Origin: Frigidibacter albus
GTDB lineage: Bacteria; Pseudomonadota; Alphaproteobacteria; Rhodobacterales; Rhodobacteraceae
Length of the DNA: 64,000 nucleotides
Assembly (NCBI RefSeq): GCF_009908165.1
Contig: NZ_JAAAUC010000006.1
Location: 62,001 to 126,000, forward strand
Reading direction: 5' to 3'
A program made the translations under genes and the position numbers. Shown piece after piece: positions 13,239-23,061 of the stretch. Below the pieces are notes generated by a model. The model ran no database searches, had not been told where the DNA came from, and saw only the letters and a program-made list of their open reading frames with translations. Within the stretch, counting starts at the first letter, position 1. Each line of letters starts with the position of its first letter.

Positions 13239-13613
13239 TCAGCCCCGAAAGGCCGTCACTTCGACCTCGATCATCATCTCAGGGCGGATCAGCCCGGCAA
13301 TCACCATCGTGGCGGCGGGGCGGATCTCGCCCAGATGCGCGCCCAGAACCGGCACCACGGCATCGACCAGCGCTGCATCGGTCAGCGTGTATTGCACGCG
13401 CACGATATCCTCCATCGCAAAGCCCGCCTCGGCCAGCGCGCCGCGGATGGTGGCAAAGCAGTTCTGCGCCTGCTGTGCCACATCCCCCGGCATGGTCATG
13501 GTGGTGTAGTCATAGCCGGTGGTCCCCGACACGAAGCACCAATCGCCCTTCACCACGGCGCGGGAGTATCCCATCGTGGCCTCGAAGGGCGAGCCGGAAG
13601 AGATCCGTTTCAT
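13239..13613 (-). CDS. RidA/YjgF-family protein
   Basis: Small RidA-fold protein (124 residues from the second ATG). RidA proteins deaminate reactive enamine/imine intermediates of PLP enzymes; distant subfamilies have other or unknown substrates. The ATG at 13613 is preferred because it overlaps the rdgB stop as ATGA; an upstream ATG at 13622 adds only MLR. The conserved C-terminal block RPAATMVIAGLIRPEMMIEVEVTAF includes the Arg that binds substrate carboxylate in RidA. Confidence 0.85.
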   Translation of the reverse strand: MKRISSGSPFEATMGYSRAVVKGDWCFVSGTTGYDYTTMTMPGDVAQQAQNCFATIRGALAEAGFAMEDIVRVQYTLTDAALVDAVVPVLGAHLGEIRPAATMVIAGLIRPEMMIEVEVTAFRG

Positions 13614-14218
13614 GCGAAGCACCCCGCAACGAATTTGGCAAAGGCATCGGCCCGGTGGCTGAACGTGTTCTTCAGCGCAGGGTCCATCTCGGCAAAGGTG
13701 ATGTCATGGCCAACCGGCATGAACATCGGGTCATAGCCATGCCCGCCCGCGCCGCGCATCGGCCAGACCAGCGTGCCCTCGACCTTGCCCTCGAACACCT
13801 GATCCGACCCGTCGGGCCAGGCCAGCACCAGCGTCGACCGGAACCGTGCGGTGCGGGGCAGGGGCGCTGCCTTCGCCTCGCATTCCGCCCAGGTCCGGGT
13901 CATCGCCATCCCGAAGTCCCGCCCGTTCGGCGTTTCCGCCCAATCGGCCGTATAGACCCCCGGCGCGCCGTCCAGCGCATCCACCTCGATGCCGCTGTCA
14001 TCGGCCAGCGCGGGCAGGCCCGTGGCCTTCGCCGCCGCATGGGCCTTGATCCGCGCATTGCCGACAAAGGTGCTCTCGGTCTCTGCCGGTTCCGGCAAGC
14101 CCAGTTCGGCCGCGCCCACCACCGTCACGCCGAAGGGGGCAAGCAGCGCCGCCATCTCCTCCAGCTTGCCGGCATTGTGGGTGGCAACCAGCAGGCGGGC
14201 GCCTTCGAACCGCGCCAT
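13610..14218 (-). CDS. rdgB: XTP/dITP diphosphatase (RdgB/HAM1)
   Basis: House-cleaning pyrophosphatase that converts XTP, ITP and dITP to monophosphates and keeps them out of nucleic acids. The N-terminal nucleotide-binding motif is VATHNAGKLEEM (about 11-22), and the catalytic LADDSGIEVDALDGAPGVY block is near residue 72. 202 residues is normal. The start overlaps the rph stop by 1 bp, and the downstream end overlaps ridA. Confidence 0.95.
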   Translation of the reverse strand: MARFEGARLLVATHNAGKLEEMAALLAPFGVTVVGAAELGLPEPAETESTFVGNARIKAHAAAKATGLPALADDSGIEVDALDGAPGVYTADWAETPNGRDFGMAMTRTWAECEAKAAPLPRTARFRSTLVLAWPDGSDQVFEGKVEGTLVWPMRGAGGHGYDPMFMPVGHDITFAEMDPALKNTFSHRADAFAKFVAGCFA

Positions 14219-14931
14219 TACGCCACCGCCGCCTTCTGTGCCGCGACCAGCTCTGCAATCCCGGCCTCGGCCAGATCCAGCAGCTGCCCCATCTCGGTGC
14301 GCGAGAAGGTGGCACCCTCAGCCGACATCTGCACCTCGATCAGCTTGGCCGATCCCGTCAGGATGAAGTTGCCATCGGTGCCCGCCTCGCTGTCCTCAAG
14401 GTAATCAAGGTCCAGCACCGGCTGTCCGGCATAGATGCCGCAGGAGACGGCCGCCACATGCTCGAGGATCGGGTCGGTGGAAATCTGCCCGCTTTTCAGC
14501 AGCTTGTTCACCGCAAGCCGCAGCGCGATCCAGCCCCCGGTGATCGAGGCGCAACGGGTGCCGCCATCGGCCTGGATCACGTCGCAGTCGATGGTGATCT
14601 GCCGCTCGCCCAGGGCGCGCGTGTCGAACCCGGCCCGGAGCGCCCGGCCGATCAGCCGCTGGATCTCCTGCGTGCGGCCCGATTGCTTGCCCGCCGCCGC
14701 CTCGCGCCGGTTGCGGGTATGGGTGGCGCGCGGCAGCATCCCGTATTCCGCCGTGACCCAGCCCTTGCCGGTGCCCTTCAGGAAGGGCGGCGCCTTTTCC
14801 TCCAGCGAGGCGGTGCACAGCACATGCGTTTCGCCGACCTTGATCAGGCAAGATCCTTCCGCGTGTTTCGTGACCCCGGTCTCGATTGAAATCGGGCGCA
14901 TTTCGCTTAGTTTCCGGCCAGAGGGGCGCAT
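14218..14931 (-). CDS. rph: Ribonuclease PH
   Basis: Phosphorolytic 3' exoribonuclease that trims tRNA precursors and other RNAs. The N-terminus [13 protein letters not shown] is the family signature, so the ATG at 14931 is used (237 residues). It has a purine-rich ribosome site (GAGGAAAGGA) about 6 nt upstream, whereas a farther ATG at 14961 would add ten non-conserved residues. It is the first gene of the minus-strand run rph-rdgB-ridA-hemW-DUF454, divergent from hrcA. Confidence 0.95.
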   Translation of the reverse strand: MRPSGRKLSEMRPISIETGVTKHAEGSCLIKVGETHVLCTASLEEKAPPFLKGTGKGWVTAEYGMLPRATHTRNRREAAAGKQSGRTQEIQRLIGRALRAGFDTRALGERQITIDCDVIQADGGTRCASITGGWIALRLAVNKLLKSGQISTDPILEHVAAVSCGIYAGQPVLDLDYLEDSEAGTDGNFILTGSAKLIEVQMSAEGATFSRTEMGQLLDLAEAGIAELVAAQKAAVA

Positions 14932-15023
14932 GGGCTTTCCTTTCCTCGCGTTTGCGGCCAATTACAGGCCGCACCCGGCGCGATGCAACCCCGGACTGCC
15001 CCAGCACCCCCTGCAAAGCGGCG

Positions 15024-15051
15024 TTGACGTTGGCTCCGCAGCCTTTCTAAT
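15024..15051 (+). promoter_or_regulatory. Candidate promoter upstream of hrcA
   Basis: TTGACG at 15024-15029 and TCTAAT at 15046-15051, 16 bp apart, ending 22 bp before the hrcA ATG in the 142 bp gap between divergent rph and hrcA. No CIRCE inverted repeat (TTAGCACTC-N9-GAGTGCTAA) is visible in the gap, so HrcA autoregulation is not supported here. Confidence 0.45.
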
Positions 15052-15073
15052 GGTCCGGTGCGATAGGACGGGA

Positions 15074-16144
15074 ATGATGAACGACGGGTCCAGAATCCTC
15101 GCTGAAATGAATGACCGCAGCCGCGAGGTGTTTCGCCGCGTGGTCGAGGGCTATCTGGACAGCGGCGATCCCGTCGGCTCGCGCACCCTGACCCGCAGCA
15201 TGTCCGAAAAGGTCAGCGCCGCCACGATCCGCAACGTGATGCAGGATCTGGAATATCTGGGCCTGCTCGACAGCCCCCACATCTCCGCCGGGCGCATCCC
15301 CACCCAGCTTGGCCTGCGCATGTTCGTCGATGGGCTGATGGAGGTCTCCACCGTCTCTGCCGCAGACCGAGAGCGCATCGACGCAACGATGGGCGGCAAC
15401 GAGCCCGATGTCGGATCGCTCTTGGACCGCGTCGGCTCTGCCCTCTCCGGCATCACCCGCGGCGCCAGTCTGGTGCTGGCGCCCAAGCACGAAGCCCCGA
15501 TCCGCCATATCGAATTCGTCAGCCTCGCTGCCGACCGGGCGCTGGTGGTGCTGGTCTTCGCCGATGGCCATGTCGAGAACCGCGTCTTCCGCCCGCCCGC
15601 AGGCCAGACCCCCAGCTCGCTGCGCGAGGCGGCCAACTTCCTCAACGCCCTGGCCGAGGGCCGCACCCTGTCCGAGCTGCGCAGCCATATGGGCCGCGAG
15701 ATTGCCCTGCGCCGGCAGGAGCTGGACGGGCTCGCGCGCGAGATGGTCGAAAGCGGCATGGCGCTGTGGGAGAACGAGGGCGGCCCCTATGAGCGTCTGA
15801 TCGTCCGCGGCCGCTCCAACCTCGTCGGCGCCGCCGAGGCCGAAGAGCTGGACCGCATCCGCGAGCTGTTCGATGACCTCGAGCGCAAGCGCGACATCGC
15901 CGATTTCCTCGAACTGGCCGAAACCGGCGACGGGGTGCGCATTTTCATCGGGTCAGAGAACAAGCTTTTCTCACTTTCGGGTTCCTCTCTGGTGGTCTCT
16001 CCCTATATGAACGCTGACCGTAAGATCATCGGCGCCGTCGGCGTCATCGGACCGACGCGGCTGAACTACGGGCGCATCGTTCCGATTGTCGATTACACGG
16101 CGCAGCTGGTCGGGCGTCTGCTGTCCGACCGGGGCAAGGGATAG
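15074..16144 (+). CDS. hrcA: Heat-inducible transcription repressor HrcA
   Basis: Represses chaperonin operons by binding CIRCE operators; GroEL modulates its activity. It has an N-terminal winged-helix (about 10-85, with DPVGSRTLTRS and ATIRNVMQDLE as recognition elements) and a C-terminal GAF-like dimerisation domain. 356 residues from the ATG at 15074; a second ATG follows immediately. The upstream frame is open for 640 bp but only shadows rph. grpE follows 3 bp later, a conserved alphaproteobacterial pairing. Confidence 0.94.
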   Translation: MMNDGSRILAEMNDRSREVFRRVVEGYLDSGDPVGSRTLTRSMSEKVSAATIRNVMQDLEYLGLLDSPHISAGRIPTQLGLRMFVDGLMEVSTVSAADRERIDATMGGNEPDVGSLLDRVGSALSGITRGASLVLAPKHEAPIRHIEFVSLAADRALVVLVFADGHVENRVFRPPAGQTPSSLREAANFLNALAEGRTLSELRSHMGREIALRRQELDGLAREMVESGMALWENEGGPYERLIVRGRSNLVGAAEAEELDRIRELFDDLERKRDIADFLELAETGDGVRIFIGSENKLFSLSGSSLVVSPYMNADRKIIGAVGVIGPTRLNYGRIVPIVDYTAQLVGRLLSDRGKG

Positions 16145-16147
16145 AAT

Positions 16148-16690
16148 ATGAGCGAGATGAAAAAGGACGAAATCCTGGAAGATCAGGCCCAGATCGCCGA
16201 ACCGGCGCCCGAGGAGGTGTTCGACGAGATCGAGGCCCTCCGCGCTGAGCGCGACGAATTCCGCGACCGCTTCATGCGCGCGCTGGCCGATGCCGAGAAC
16301 TCGCGCAAACGGGCGGAGCGCGACCGGCGCGAGGCCGAGCAATATGGCGGCTCTAAGCTCGCCCGCGACCTGCTGCCGGTCTATGACGCGCTGCGCCGCG
16401 CGCTGGATGCGGCAGGCGATGAACAGCGTGCCGCCGCCTCGGCGCTGATCGAGGGCGTGGAGCTGACGCTGCGCGAGCTGATCAAGGTCTTCACCAAGCA
16501 CGGCATGGAACCGATCGTGCCGCAGGTCGGCGACCGCTTCGACCCGCAGCACCACCAGGCGATGTTCGAGGCGCCGCTGCCCGGCACCAAGGCCGGCGAC
16601 ATCATCCAGGTGGCGACCGAAGGCTTCATGCTGCATGACCGCCTGCTGCGCCCGGCGCAGGTCGGCGTCAGCTCGACCCCGAAGTCCTGA
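16148..16690 (+). CDS. grpE: Nucleotide exchange factor GrpE
   Basis: Releases ADP from DnaK. 180 residues: acidic N-terminus, long dimerisation coiled coil (about 30-90, RAERDEFRDRFMRALADAENSRKR) and the C-terminal beta domain with the family signature (VGDRFDPQHHQAMFEAP, about 125-141). Cotranscribed with hrcA (3 bp gap). dnaJ and dnaK are 46 kb away at the other end of the window. Confidence 0.96.
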   Translation: MSEMKKDEILEDQAQIAEPAPEEVFDEIEALRAERDEFRDRFMRALADAENSRKRAERDRREAEQYGGSKLARDLLPVYDALRRALDAAGDEQRAAASALIEGVELTLRELIKVFTKHGMEPIVPQVGDRFDPQHHQAMFEAPLPGTKAGDIIQVATEGFMLHDRLLRPAQVGVSSTPKS

Positions 16691-16704
16691 CCCCTGCCGT
16701 TGCA

Positions 16705-16727
16705 GCGGGGGGCTTCGCGCCCCCCGC
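16705..16727 (+). terminator. GC-rich hairpin after grpE
   Basis: Perfect 9 bp stem (16705-16713 with 16719-16727) and a 5 nt TTCGC loop, 15 bp after the grpE stop. It has no T-tract, so it is more a transcript-stabilising hairpin or weak terminator than a classical one. Confidence 0.45.
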
Positions 16728-16911
16728 ACCCCCCGCAGGATATTTGAGCCAGCAAGAAGCACATAACGCATTCTTAACCATCCGCCGCCAGATTGGAGGC
16801 GCGGTACAGGCGGGGACGCCGATGACCGCCCAGCGAGAAGCGGCCCGCGCCAGGGGATTGGCGCGGGCCGTGCTGTTTCTTGCTGGCGAAAATATCCCGG
16901 GGGTGCGGGGG
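16721..16911. repeat. Long inverted repeat between grpE and mutS
   Basis: About 42 bp at 16721-16762 (GC-rich block, GGATATTTGAGCC, AGCAAGAAGCAC) recurs in inverted orientation at 16870-16911 with a few substitutions and small indels. The arms enclose 107 bp and sit at the 3' ends of convergent grpE and mutS. The motif resembles intergenic repeats common in Rhodobacteraceae genomes; only these two arms were noticed in the window. Confidence 0.7.
16841..16870. terminator. Convergent terminator hairpin between grpE and mutS
   Basis: 12 bp perfect stem (16841-16852 with 16859-16870) and a 6 nt loop, followed on the plus strand by TGCTGTTTCTT. It lies inside the larger inverted repeat and could terminate transcription from both sides. 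The T-tract is weak. Confidence 0.55.
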
Positions 16912-16921
16912 CTGGCCCCGG

Positions 16922-19567
16922 CTACTCCCTTTCCGACAGCGCCGCCTTCAAAGAGTACAGCGCCGCCAGTGCCTCGCGCGGGGTCATCTCGTCAGGGTGC
17001 AACGCGGCGAGCCGTTCTTCCAGCACCCCTGTCTTTACCGGAGGGGCAGGCGTCGCCACCCGCGCCATGCTGAACAGCGGCAGGTCATCCACCACCGCCT
17101 GCCGCCGCGCGCCGCCCTCGCGCTCGCCCTTCTCCAGCGCCTCCAGCACCACCTTGGCACGTTCGATCACCGCCGCCGGCAGTCCTGCCAGCCGCGCCAC
17201 CTGCACCCCGTAGCTGCGGTCGGCCGCGCCGCGCAGCACCTCGTGCAGGAAGATCACATCGCCCTCCCATTCCTTCACCCGGACGGTGGCGTTCTCCACC
17301 CCCTCCAGCTTGGCGGCGAGTGCCGTCATCTCATGGTAATGGGTGGCGAACAGCGCCCGGCAGCGGTTGGCCCCATGCAGATGCTCCAGCACCGCCCAGG
17401 CGATCGACAGCCCGTCATAGGTCGCCGTCCCCCGCCCGATCTCGTCGAGGATCACCAGCGCCCGGTCATCGGCCTGGTTGAGGATCGCGGCGGTTTCCAC
17501 CATCTCGACCATGAAGGTCGACCGCCCCCGCGCCAGATCGTCCGCCGCGCCGACGCGGCTGAACAGCTGGCTCACCAGCCCGACATGCGCCCGGGCCGCC
17601 GGCACGAAGGCCCCGGCCTGTGCCAGCAGCGCCATCAGGGCGTTCTGGCGCAAGAAGGTCGATTTGCCCGCCATGTTCGGCCCGGTCAGCAGCCAGATTG
17701 CGGGGGTGCCGCCCTCCGTCAGCGCGCAGTCGTTCGCCACGAATGGCGCGCCGCTGCGTTTCAGCGCGCGTTCCACCACCGGATGCCGCCCTGCCTCCAC
17801 CACGAAGGCGCGGCTGTCATCCACCAGTGGCTCGCACCAGTCGCCGCCCGCCGCCAGATCGGCGAACCCCGCGGCAAGATCGATCCCGGCCAGCGCCTGC
17901 GCCGCCTCGCCAATCGCGCCCGCCTGCTCCAGAACGGCACGTTTCAGGCTGTCATAGAGCCGCTTTTCGATCTCCAGCGCGTGATTGGCCGAGTTCAGGA
18001 TCCGCGTTTCCATCTCGTTCAGCGGCAGCGTGGTAAAGCGGACCTGATTGGCCGTGGTCTGGCGGTGGATGAAGGTCGCGTTCAGCGGCGGCGCCAGCAT
18101 CCGTTCGGCATGGGTGGCCGTCGTCTCGATGAAATATCCCAGCACGTTGTTGTGCTTGATCTTCAGCGCGGGGATGCCCGTCTGCTCGATATACTCCGCC
18201 TGCATCCGCGCGATCACGCCGCGGCCCTCGTCGCGCAGGGCCCTTGTCTCATCCAGCTCCGCGTCATAGCCCGGCGCGATGAAGCCGCCATCGCGCACCA
18301 GCAGCGGCGGCTCCTCGGCCAGCGCGGCCCCCAGCAGCGCCACCAGCGGCTCCTGCCCGCCAAGCGCGGCCACAGCGTCGGTCAGCAGGGGCACCTCTGC
18401 CCCGGCCAGCCGCGCCGCGATGCGGTCTGCCTGCTCCAGCCCGGTGCGGATCGCCACCAGATCGCGCGGTCCGCCGCGGTCCAGTGCCAGCCGGCTCAGC
18501 GCGCGGTCGATGTCGGGGCAGCGGCGCAGATCCTCGCGCAGATCCTCGCGCAAGCGGCTCTGTTCCAGCAGGAAACGCACCGAACCCAGCCGCGAGCGGA
18601 TCTGTGCAAGGTCCCGTGACGGCGCCGAGATCCGCCGCTCCAGCAGCCGCGCGCCCCCCGCCGTCACCGTTCGGTCGATGGCCGCCAGCAGCGATCCCTC
18701 GCGCCCGCCTGACAGCGCCTGGGTCAGCTCCAGGTTCCGCCGTGTCGCCGCATCGATCTGCATCGCGGCCCCGGCACTTTCCTGCACCGGGGCGCGCAGC
18801 AGCGGCAGCTTGCCCCGCTGCGTCAGCTCCAGATAGTCGACCAGCGCGCCCAGCGCCGACAGTTCGGCCCGCCCGAAGCTGCCAAAGGCCTGCAGGCTGC
18901 CCACGCCATAGAGCGCACACAGCCGCTTTTCCGCCCCCAGGCTGTCGAACGATCCGCGCGCCATCGGCGTCAGCGCCGCGCGAAAATCAGAGACTATTCC
19001 TGCACAATCCGCTTCTCGCGCCTCGCTGACCAGCACCTCGCGCGGCGCCAGCCGCGCCAGCTCCGGCGCCAGCCGCACCATCGGGCAGTCCATCACCCGG
19101 AACTCTCCGGTCGAGATATCGGCCCAGGCCAGCGCCGCCTCGCCGCGCACCTCGGCCCAGGCGGCGAGGTAGTTGTGGCGCCGCGCCTCCAGCAGGCTTT
19201 CCTCGGTCAGGGTGCCCGGCGTCACCAGCCGCACGACATCGCGTGCCACGACCGATTTGCTGCCGCGCTTCTTCGCTTCGGCCGGGTCTTCCATCTGCTC
19301 GGCAATCGCCACGCGGAAGCCCTTGCGGATCAGCGTCAACAAGTAGCCCTCGGCGGCATGGACCGGCACCCCGCACATCGGGATCTCCTGCCCCAGATGC
19401 ATCCCGCGCTTGGTCAGCGCGATGTCGAGCGCGGCCGAGGCGGCCACGGCATCGTCGAAGAACATCTCGTAGAAGTCGCCCATCCGGTAGAACAGCAGCG
19501 CCCCCGGATTGGCTTCCCTGATCTGCAGATACTGCGCCATCATCGGCGTGACGGTCGGTTCGGACAC
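16922..19567 (-). CDS. mutS: DNA mismatch repair protein MutS
   Basis: Recognises base mismatches and starts repair. The mismatch-wedging Phe-x-Glu is F32-Y33-E34 in GDFYEMF. Walker [10 protein letters not shown] is near residue 626 and Walker [13 protein letters not shown] near 705. 881 residues is typical of alphaproteobacterial MutS. It is transcribed alone on the minus strand, convergent with grpE and divergent from maeB across a 329 bp gap that contains a dispersed repeat. Confidence 0.98.
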   Translation of the reverse strand: MSEPTVTPMMAQYLQIREANPGALLFYRMGDFYEMFFDDAVAASAALDIALTKRGMHLGQEIPMCGVPVHAAEGYLLTLIRKGFRVAIAEQMEDPAEAKKRGSKSVVARDVVRLVTPGTLTEESLLEARRHNYLAAWAEVRGEAALAWADISTGEFRVMDCPMVRLAPELARLAPREVLVSEAREADCAGIVSDFRAALTPMARGSFDSLGAEKRLCALYGVGSLQAFGSFGRAELSALGALVDYLELTQRGKLPLLRAPVQESAGAAMQIDAATRRNLELTQALSGGREGSLLAAIDRTVTAGGARLLERRISAPSRDLAQIRSRLGSVRFLLEQSRLREDLREDLRRCPDIDRALSRLALDRGGPRDLVAIRTGLEQADRIAARLAGAEVPLLTDAVAALGGQEPLVALLGAALAEEPPLLVRDGGFIAPGYDAELDETRALRDEGRGVIARMQAEYIEQTGIPALKIKHNNVLGYFIETTATHAERMLAPPLNATFIHRQTTANQVRFTTLPLNEMETRILNSANHALEIEKRLYDSLKRAVLEQAGAIGEAAQALAGIDLAAGFADLAAGGDWCEPLVDDSRAFVVEAGRHPVVERALKRSGAPFVANDCALTEGGTPAIWLLTGPNMAGKSTFLRQNALMALLAQAGAFVPAARAHVGLVSQLFSRVGAADDLARGRSTFMVEMVETAAILNQADDRALVILDEIGRGTATYDGLSIAWAVLEHLHGANRCRALFATHYHEMTALAAKLEGVENATVRVKEWEGDVIFLHEVLRGAADRSYGVQVARLAGLPAAVIERAKVVLEALEKGEREGGARRQAVVDDLPLFSMARVATPAPPVKTGVLEERLAALHPDEMTPREALAALYSLKAALSERE

Positions 19568-19675
19568 GCGGCACTCCCTTTCGTGACGCCGGACCCTAGC
19601 GGAGCGGGGCGGGCGCGAAAAGGGGCGACGACCTCTGCGCTCTTCTTGCCCGGAACAAGGCGCCTTGGCGCCGCC

Positions 19676-19806
19676 GGGCAGCGCCCGTCCGCCCCCTCGG
19701 GCGGGCGCTACTCAACCGTCGCGCCTAGAACGTCGGTGGAGGTAGTCCGCACCATAAAGTGCCTAGAACTGAGGTTGTTCGCCCACCCGGCGGACGGGCG
19801 CTGCCC
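19676..19806 (+). repeat. 130 bp dispersed repeat with 18 bp terminal inverted repeats, copy 1
   Basis: Left end GGGCAGCGCCCGTCCGCC (19676-19693) and right end its exact reverse complement (19789-19806). The interior shares recognisable blocks with copies at 23062-23191 and 62298-62427: the CCCTCGGGCGGGCGCT hairpin half, ACCATAAAG, and CTAGAACT or CCAGAACT. A left flank AACAAGGCGCCTTGGCGCCGCC (19654-19675) is also shared. No coding capacity. It occupies most of the 329 bp gap between mutS and maeB (19568-19896); I see nothing else in that gap beyond a maeB ribosome site (AGGAG, 19879-19883). Confidence 0.85.
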
Positions 19807-19896
19807 TCGGTTAACACAAGGCAGCTTGCACACCCCGTTGTGACAAGGCCGCAAGGGCGCTAGAAAGCGCAGGCTTTCAGGAGGAGCCAGCCCCAC

Positions 19897-22167
19897 ATGT
19901 CCATCAAGACCCGCATCACGCCCGAGGAGGCGCTGGCCTATCACCTCGACCCGACGCCCGGGAAATACGAGATCGTCGCCACCACGCCGATGGCGACGCA
20001 GCGCGACCTGAGCCTTGCCTACAGCCCCGGCGTTGCGGTGCCTGTACAGGCCATCGCCGACAATCCCGAGACGGCCTATGACTATACCGTCAAGGGCAAC
20101 ATGGTCGCCGTCATCTCGAACGGCACCGCGATCCTTGGCATGGGCAACCTCGGCGCGCTGGCCTCCAAGCCGGTGATGGAGGGCAAGGCGGTGCTGTTCA
20201 AGCGCTTCGCCGACGTCAACGCCATCGACATCGAGCTTGATACCGAGGATGCGGAGGAGATCATCAAGGCGGTCTCGCTCATGGGCCCCACCTTTGGCGG
20301 CATCAACCTTGAGGATATCAAGGCGCCCGAGTGTTTCATCATCGAGCAGCGGCTGAAGGAAATCATGGACATCCCGGTGTTCCATGACGACCAGCACGGC
20401 ACCGCGGTGATCTGCGCCGCCGGCCTGATCAATGCGCTCGAGATCAGCGGCAAGAAGATCGAGGATGTGAAGATCGTCCTCAACGGTGCCGGGGCCGCGG
20501 GCATCGCCTGCCTCGAGCTGCTGAAGTCGATGGGCGCGCGCCATGACAACTGCATCATGTGCGACACCAAGGGCGTCATCTACCAGGGCCGCACCGAGGG
20601 CATGAACCAGTGGAAATCGGCCCATGCGGCCCGCACCGAAGCGCGAACCCTCGATGACGCGATGAAGGGCGCCGACGTGTTCCTCGGCGTGTCGGCCAAG
20701 GGCGCGGTCACCGCGGACATGGTCGCCAGCATGGCCGAGAACCCGGTGATCTTCGCCATGGCAAACCCGGACCCCGAGATCACCCCCGAAGAGGCCCATG
20801 CCGTCCGCGCCGATGCCATCGTGGCGACAGGGCGCAGCGATTATCCGAACCAGGTCAACAACGTCCTTGGCTTCCCCTACCTGTTCCGCGGCGCGCTGGA
20901 TATCCACGCCCGCGCGATCAATGACGAGATGAAGATCGCCTGCGCCCGCGCCCTCGCCGAACTCGCGCGAGAGGATGTGCCGGACGAGGTGGCGATGGCC
21001 TATGGCCGCAAGCTCTCGTTCGGGCGCGATTACATCATCCCCACCCCCTTCGATCCGCGGCTGATCTACGTGATCCCGCCCGCCGTCGCCAAGGCCGGCA
21101 TGGATACCGGCGTTGCCCGCCGCCCGATCATCGACATGGCCGGCTATGCGCAATCCCTGCGCGCCCGGATGGACCCGACCGCCAGCATCCTGCAAGGCAT
21201 CCACGCCCGCGCCAAGCAGGCGCAGGCCCGGATGATCTTCGCCGAGGGCGATGATCCGCGCGTGCTGCGCGCCGCCGTCGCCTGGCAGCGCGCCGGGCTT
21301 GGTCAGGCGCTGGTCGTCGGGCGCGATGCGGATGTGAAGGAGAAGCTGGAGGCCGCCGGCCTCGGCGATGCCAGCCGCGAGCTGCAGGTGGTGAACGCCG
21401 CCAATACCCGCCACCTCGACGCCTACCGCGACTTCCTCTACCGCCGCCTGCAGCGCCAGGGCCTCGACCGCGAGGATGTTCACAAGCTCGCCTCGCGCGA
21501 CCGGCATGTGTTCTCGGCGCTGATGCTGGCGCATGGCCATGGCGACGGCATGGTTACCGGCGCCACCCGCAAATCGGCGCATGTGCTCGAACTGATCAAC
21601 CACGTCTTCGACGCGCAGGCCTCGGATGGCGCCGTCGGCATCACTGCCGTGCTGCACAAGGGCAAGATCGTGCTGATCGGCGACACGCTGGTGCATGAAT
21701 GGCCCGACGAGCATGACCTGGCCAACATTGCCGAGCGCGGCGCGCAGGTCGCCCGCGGTCTGGGGCTGGAACCCCGGGTGGCGTTCCTGTCCTTCTCGAC
21801 CTTCGGCTATCCGATCTCGGAACGCGCGACCAAGATGCATATCGCCCCGCAGGTCCTCGATGCCCGGGGGGTGGATTTCGAATATGATGGCGAAATGACC
21901 GTCGATGTTGCTCTGAACCCGCAGCAGATGGCGCATTACCCGTTCTGCCGCCTGACCGGCCCCGCCAACGTGCTGGTGGTCCCCGCGCGGCATTCGGCCA
22001 GCATTTCCGTCAAGCTGATGCAGGAAATGGCCGGCGCAACGGTGATCGGCCCGATCCTGACCGGCGTGGAAAAGCCGATCCAGATCTGCTCCACCAACTC
22101 CACGGTCAACGACATCCTCAACATGGCGACCATCGCGGCCTGCCGGCTGGGGCAGCTGCGCGGATGA
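19897..22167 (+). CDS. maeB: NADP-dependent malic enzyme (malic/phosphotransacetylase fusion)
   Basis: Oxidative decarboxylation of malate to pyruvate with NADP. 756 residues in two parts: malic enzyme (about 1-430), with the SLAYSPGVAVPV tyrosine motif near 37-48, the DDQHGTAV metal-site motif near 165 and the GAGAAGIACLE Rossmann loop near 197; and a C-terminal phosphotransacetylase-like domain (about 430-756) that is regulatory rather than catalytic in characterised MaeB enzymes. It overlaps the following ribokinase-like gene by 4 bp. Confidence 0.95.
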   Translation: MSIKTRITPEEALAYHLDPTPGKYEIVATTPMATQRDLSLAYSPGVAVPVQAIADNPETAYDYTVKGNMVAVISNGTAILGMGNLGALASKPVMEGKAVLFKRFADVNAIDIELDTEDAEEIIKAVSLMGPTFGGINLEDIKAPECFIIEQRLKEIMDIPVFHDDQHGTAVICAAGLINALEISGKKIEDVKIVLNGAGAAGIACLELLKSMGARHDNCIMCDTKGVIYQGRTEGMNQWKSAHAARTEARTLDDAMKGADVFLGVSAKGAVTADMVASMAENPVIFAMANPDPEITPEEAHAVRADAIVATGRSDYPNQVNNVLGFPYLFRGALDIHARAINDEMKIACARALAELAREDVPDEVAMAYGRKLSFGRDYIIPTPFDPRLIYVIPPAVAKAGMDTGVARRPIIDMAGYAQSLRARMDPTASILQGIHARAKQAQARMIFAEGDDPRVLRAAVAWQRAGLGQALVVGRDADVKEKLEAAGLGDASRELQVVNAANTRHLDAYRDFLYRRLQRQGLDREDVHKLASRDRHVFSALMLAHGHGDGMVTGATRKSAHVLELINHVFDAQASDGAVGITAVLHKGKIVLIGDTLVHEWPDEHDLANIAERGAQVARGLGLEPRVAFLSFSTFGYPISERATKMHIAPQVLDARGVDFEYDGEMTVDVALNPQQMAHYPFCRLTGPANVLVVPARHSASISVKLMQEMAGATVIGPILTGVEKPIQICSTNSTVNDILNMATIAACRLGQLRG

Positions 22168-23054
22168 TCTACAACCTCGGCTCCATCAACATCGACCATG
22201 TCTACCGGGTGCCGCATCTGCCGGCGCCCGGCGAGACGCTGGCTGCGACGCACTACACGGTCGGTCTCGGCGGCAAGGGCGCCAACCAGTCCGTCGCGGC
22301 GGCCCGGGCGGGCGCGCGGGTGCTGCATATCGGCGCCGTGGGGGCCGAGGGGGTTTGGGCGCGCGACCGCATCGCGGGCTATGGCGTCGATGTCGCGCAG
22401 ATTGCCGTGCTGCCGGTGCCCACAGGCCACGCGATCATCACGGTCGATCCCGAGGCGGAAAACAGCATCGTCATCTTCTCCGGCGCGAATCAGGCGCTCG
22501 ACCTTGCCGCGGTGCAGGCAGCGCTGGCCGCCATCGGCCCCGCCGACACCCTTCTGGTGCAGAACGAAACCGCCCATGCCCCCGCCGCAGCGGCACTGGC
22601 CCGGGGGCGTGGCGCGCGGGTGATCTGCTCCGCCGCGCCTTTTGACCTTGCGACGGTGCGGGCGATGCTGCCGCACACCTCCATCCTCGTCCTGAACGCG
22701 GTGGAGGCGGATCAGCTTTGCGCCGCACTCGGTTGCAGCTTGGATCAGGTGCCGGTGCCCGAACTGCTCGTCACCCGCGGCAAGGACGGGGCGAAGTGGA
22801 TGTCCAACGCCACCGGCGCCCGCGCTGCCGTTGCGGCGCTGAAGGTGCAGGCCGTCGACACCACCGGCGCTGGCGACACCTTCGCGGGGTATTTCGCCGC
22901 CGCCCTCGATGCAGGCCAAACCCCTGCACAGGCGCTGACCCTCGCCGCCGCCGCCGCCGCGCTGAAGGTCACGAAGGCTGGGACTGCCGACGCGATCCCG
23001 GCGCTGGCGGAGGTGACAGAGTTCCTGTCTTCCGCCCGGAACAAGGCGCTTTAG
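22164..23054 (+). CDS. Ribokinase-like PfkB-family sugar kinase
   Basis: PfkB-family kinase most like ribokinase. GLGGKGANQSVAAARAG is at 34-50 and the catalytic DTTGAGDTFAG block lies near 232-242, with the catalytic base Asp in the GAGD. 296 residues. The natural substrate cannot be fixed from sequence. The start overlaps maeB by 4 bp. The last six residues (ARNKAL) and the TAG stop are encoded by the conserved left flank of repeat copy 2, so the C-terminus may have been replaced when that element inserted. Confidence 0.86.
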   Translation: MIYNLGSINIDHVYRVPHLPAPGETLAATHYTVGLGGKGANQSVAAARAGARVLHIGAVGAEGVWARDRIAGYGVDVAQIAVLPVPTGHAIITVDPEAENSIVIFSGANQALDLAAVQAALAAIGPADTLLVQNETAHAPAAAALARGRGARVICSAAPFDLATVRAMLPHTSILVLNAVEADQLCAALGCSLDQVPVPELLVTRGKDGAKWMSNATGARAAVAALKVQAVDTTGAGDTFAGYFAAALDAGQTPAQALTLAAAAAALKVTKAGTADAIPALAEVTEFLSSARNKAL

Positions 23055-23061
23055 CGCCGCC

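Noticed and set aside
14932-15073. CIRCE operator for HrcA in the rph-hrcA gap
   Set aside because: No TTAGCACTC-N9-GAGTGCTAA or near match is visible.
19708-21993. A 761-codon minus-strand frame opposite maeB
   Set aside because: Antisense shadow of a clearly conserved gene; no start context or family match.
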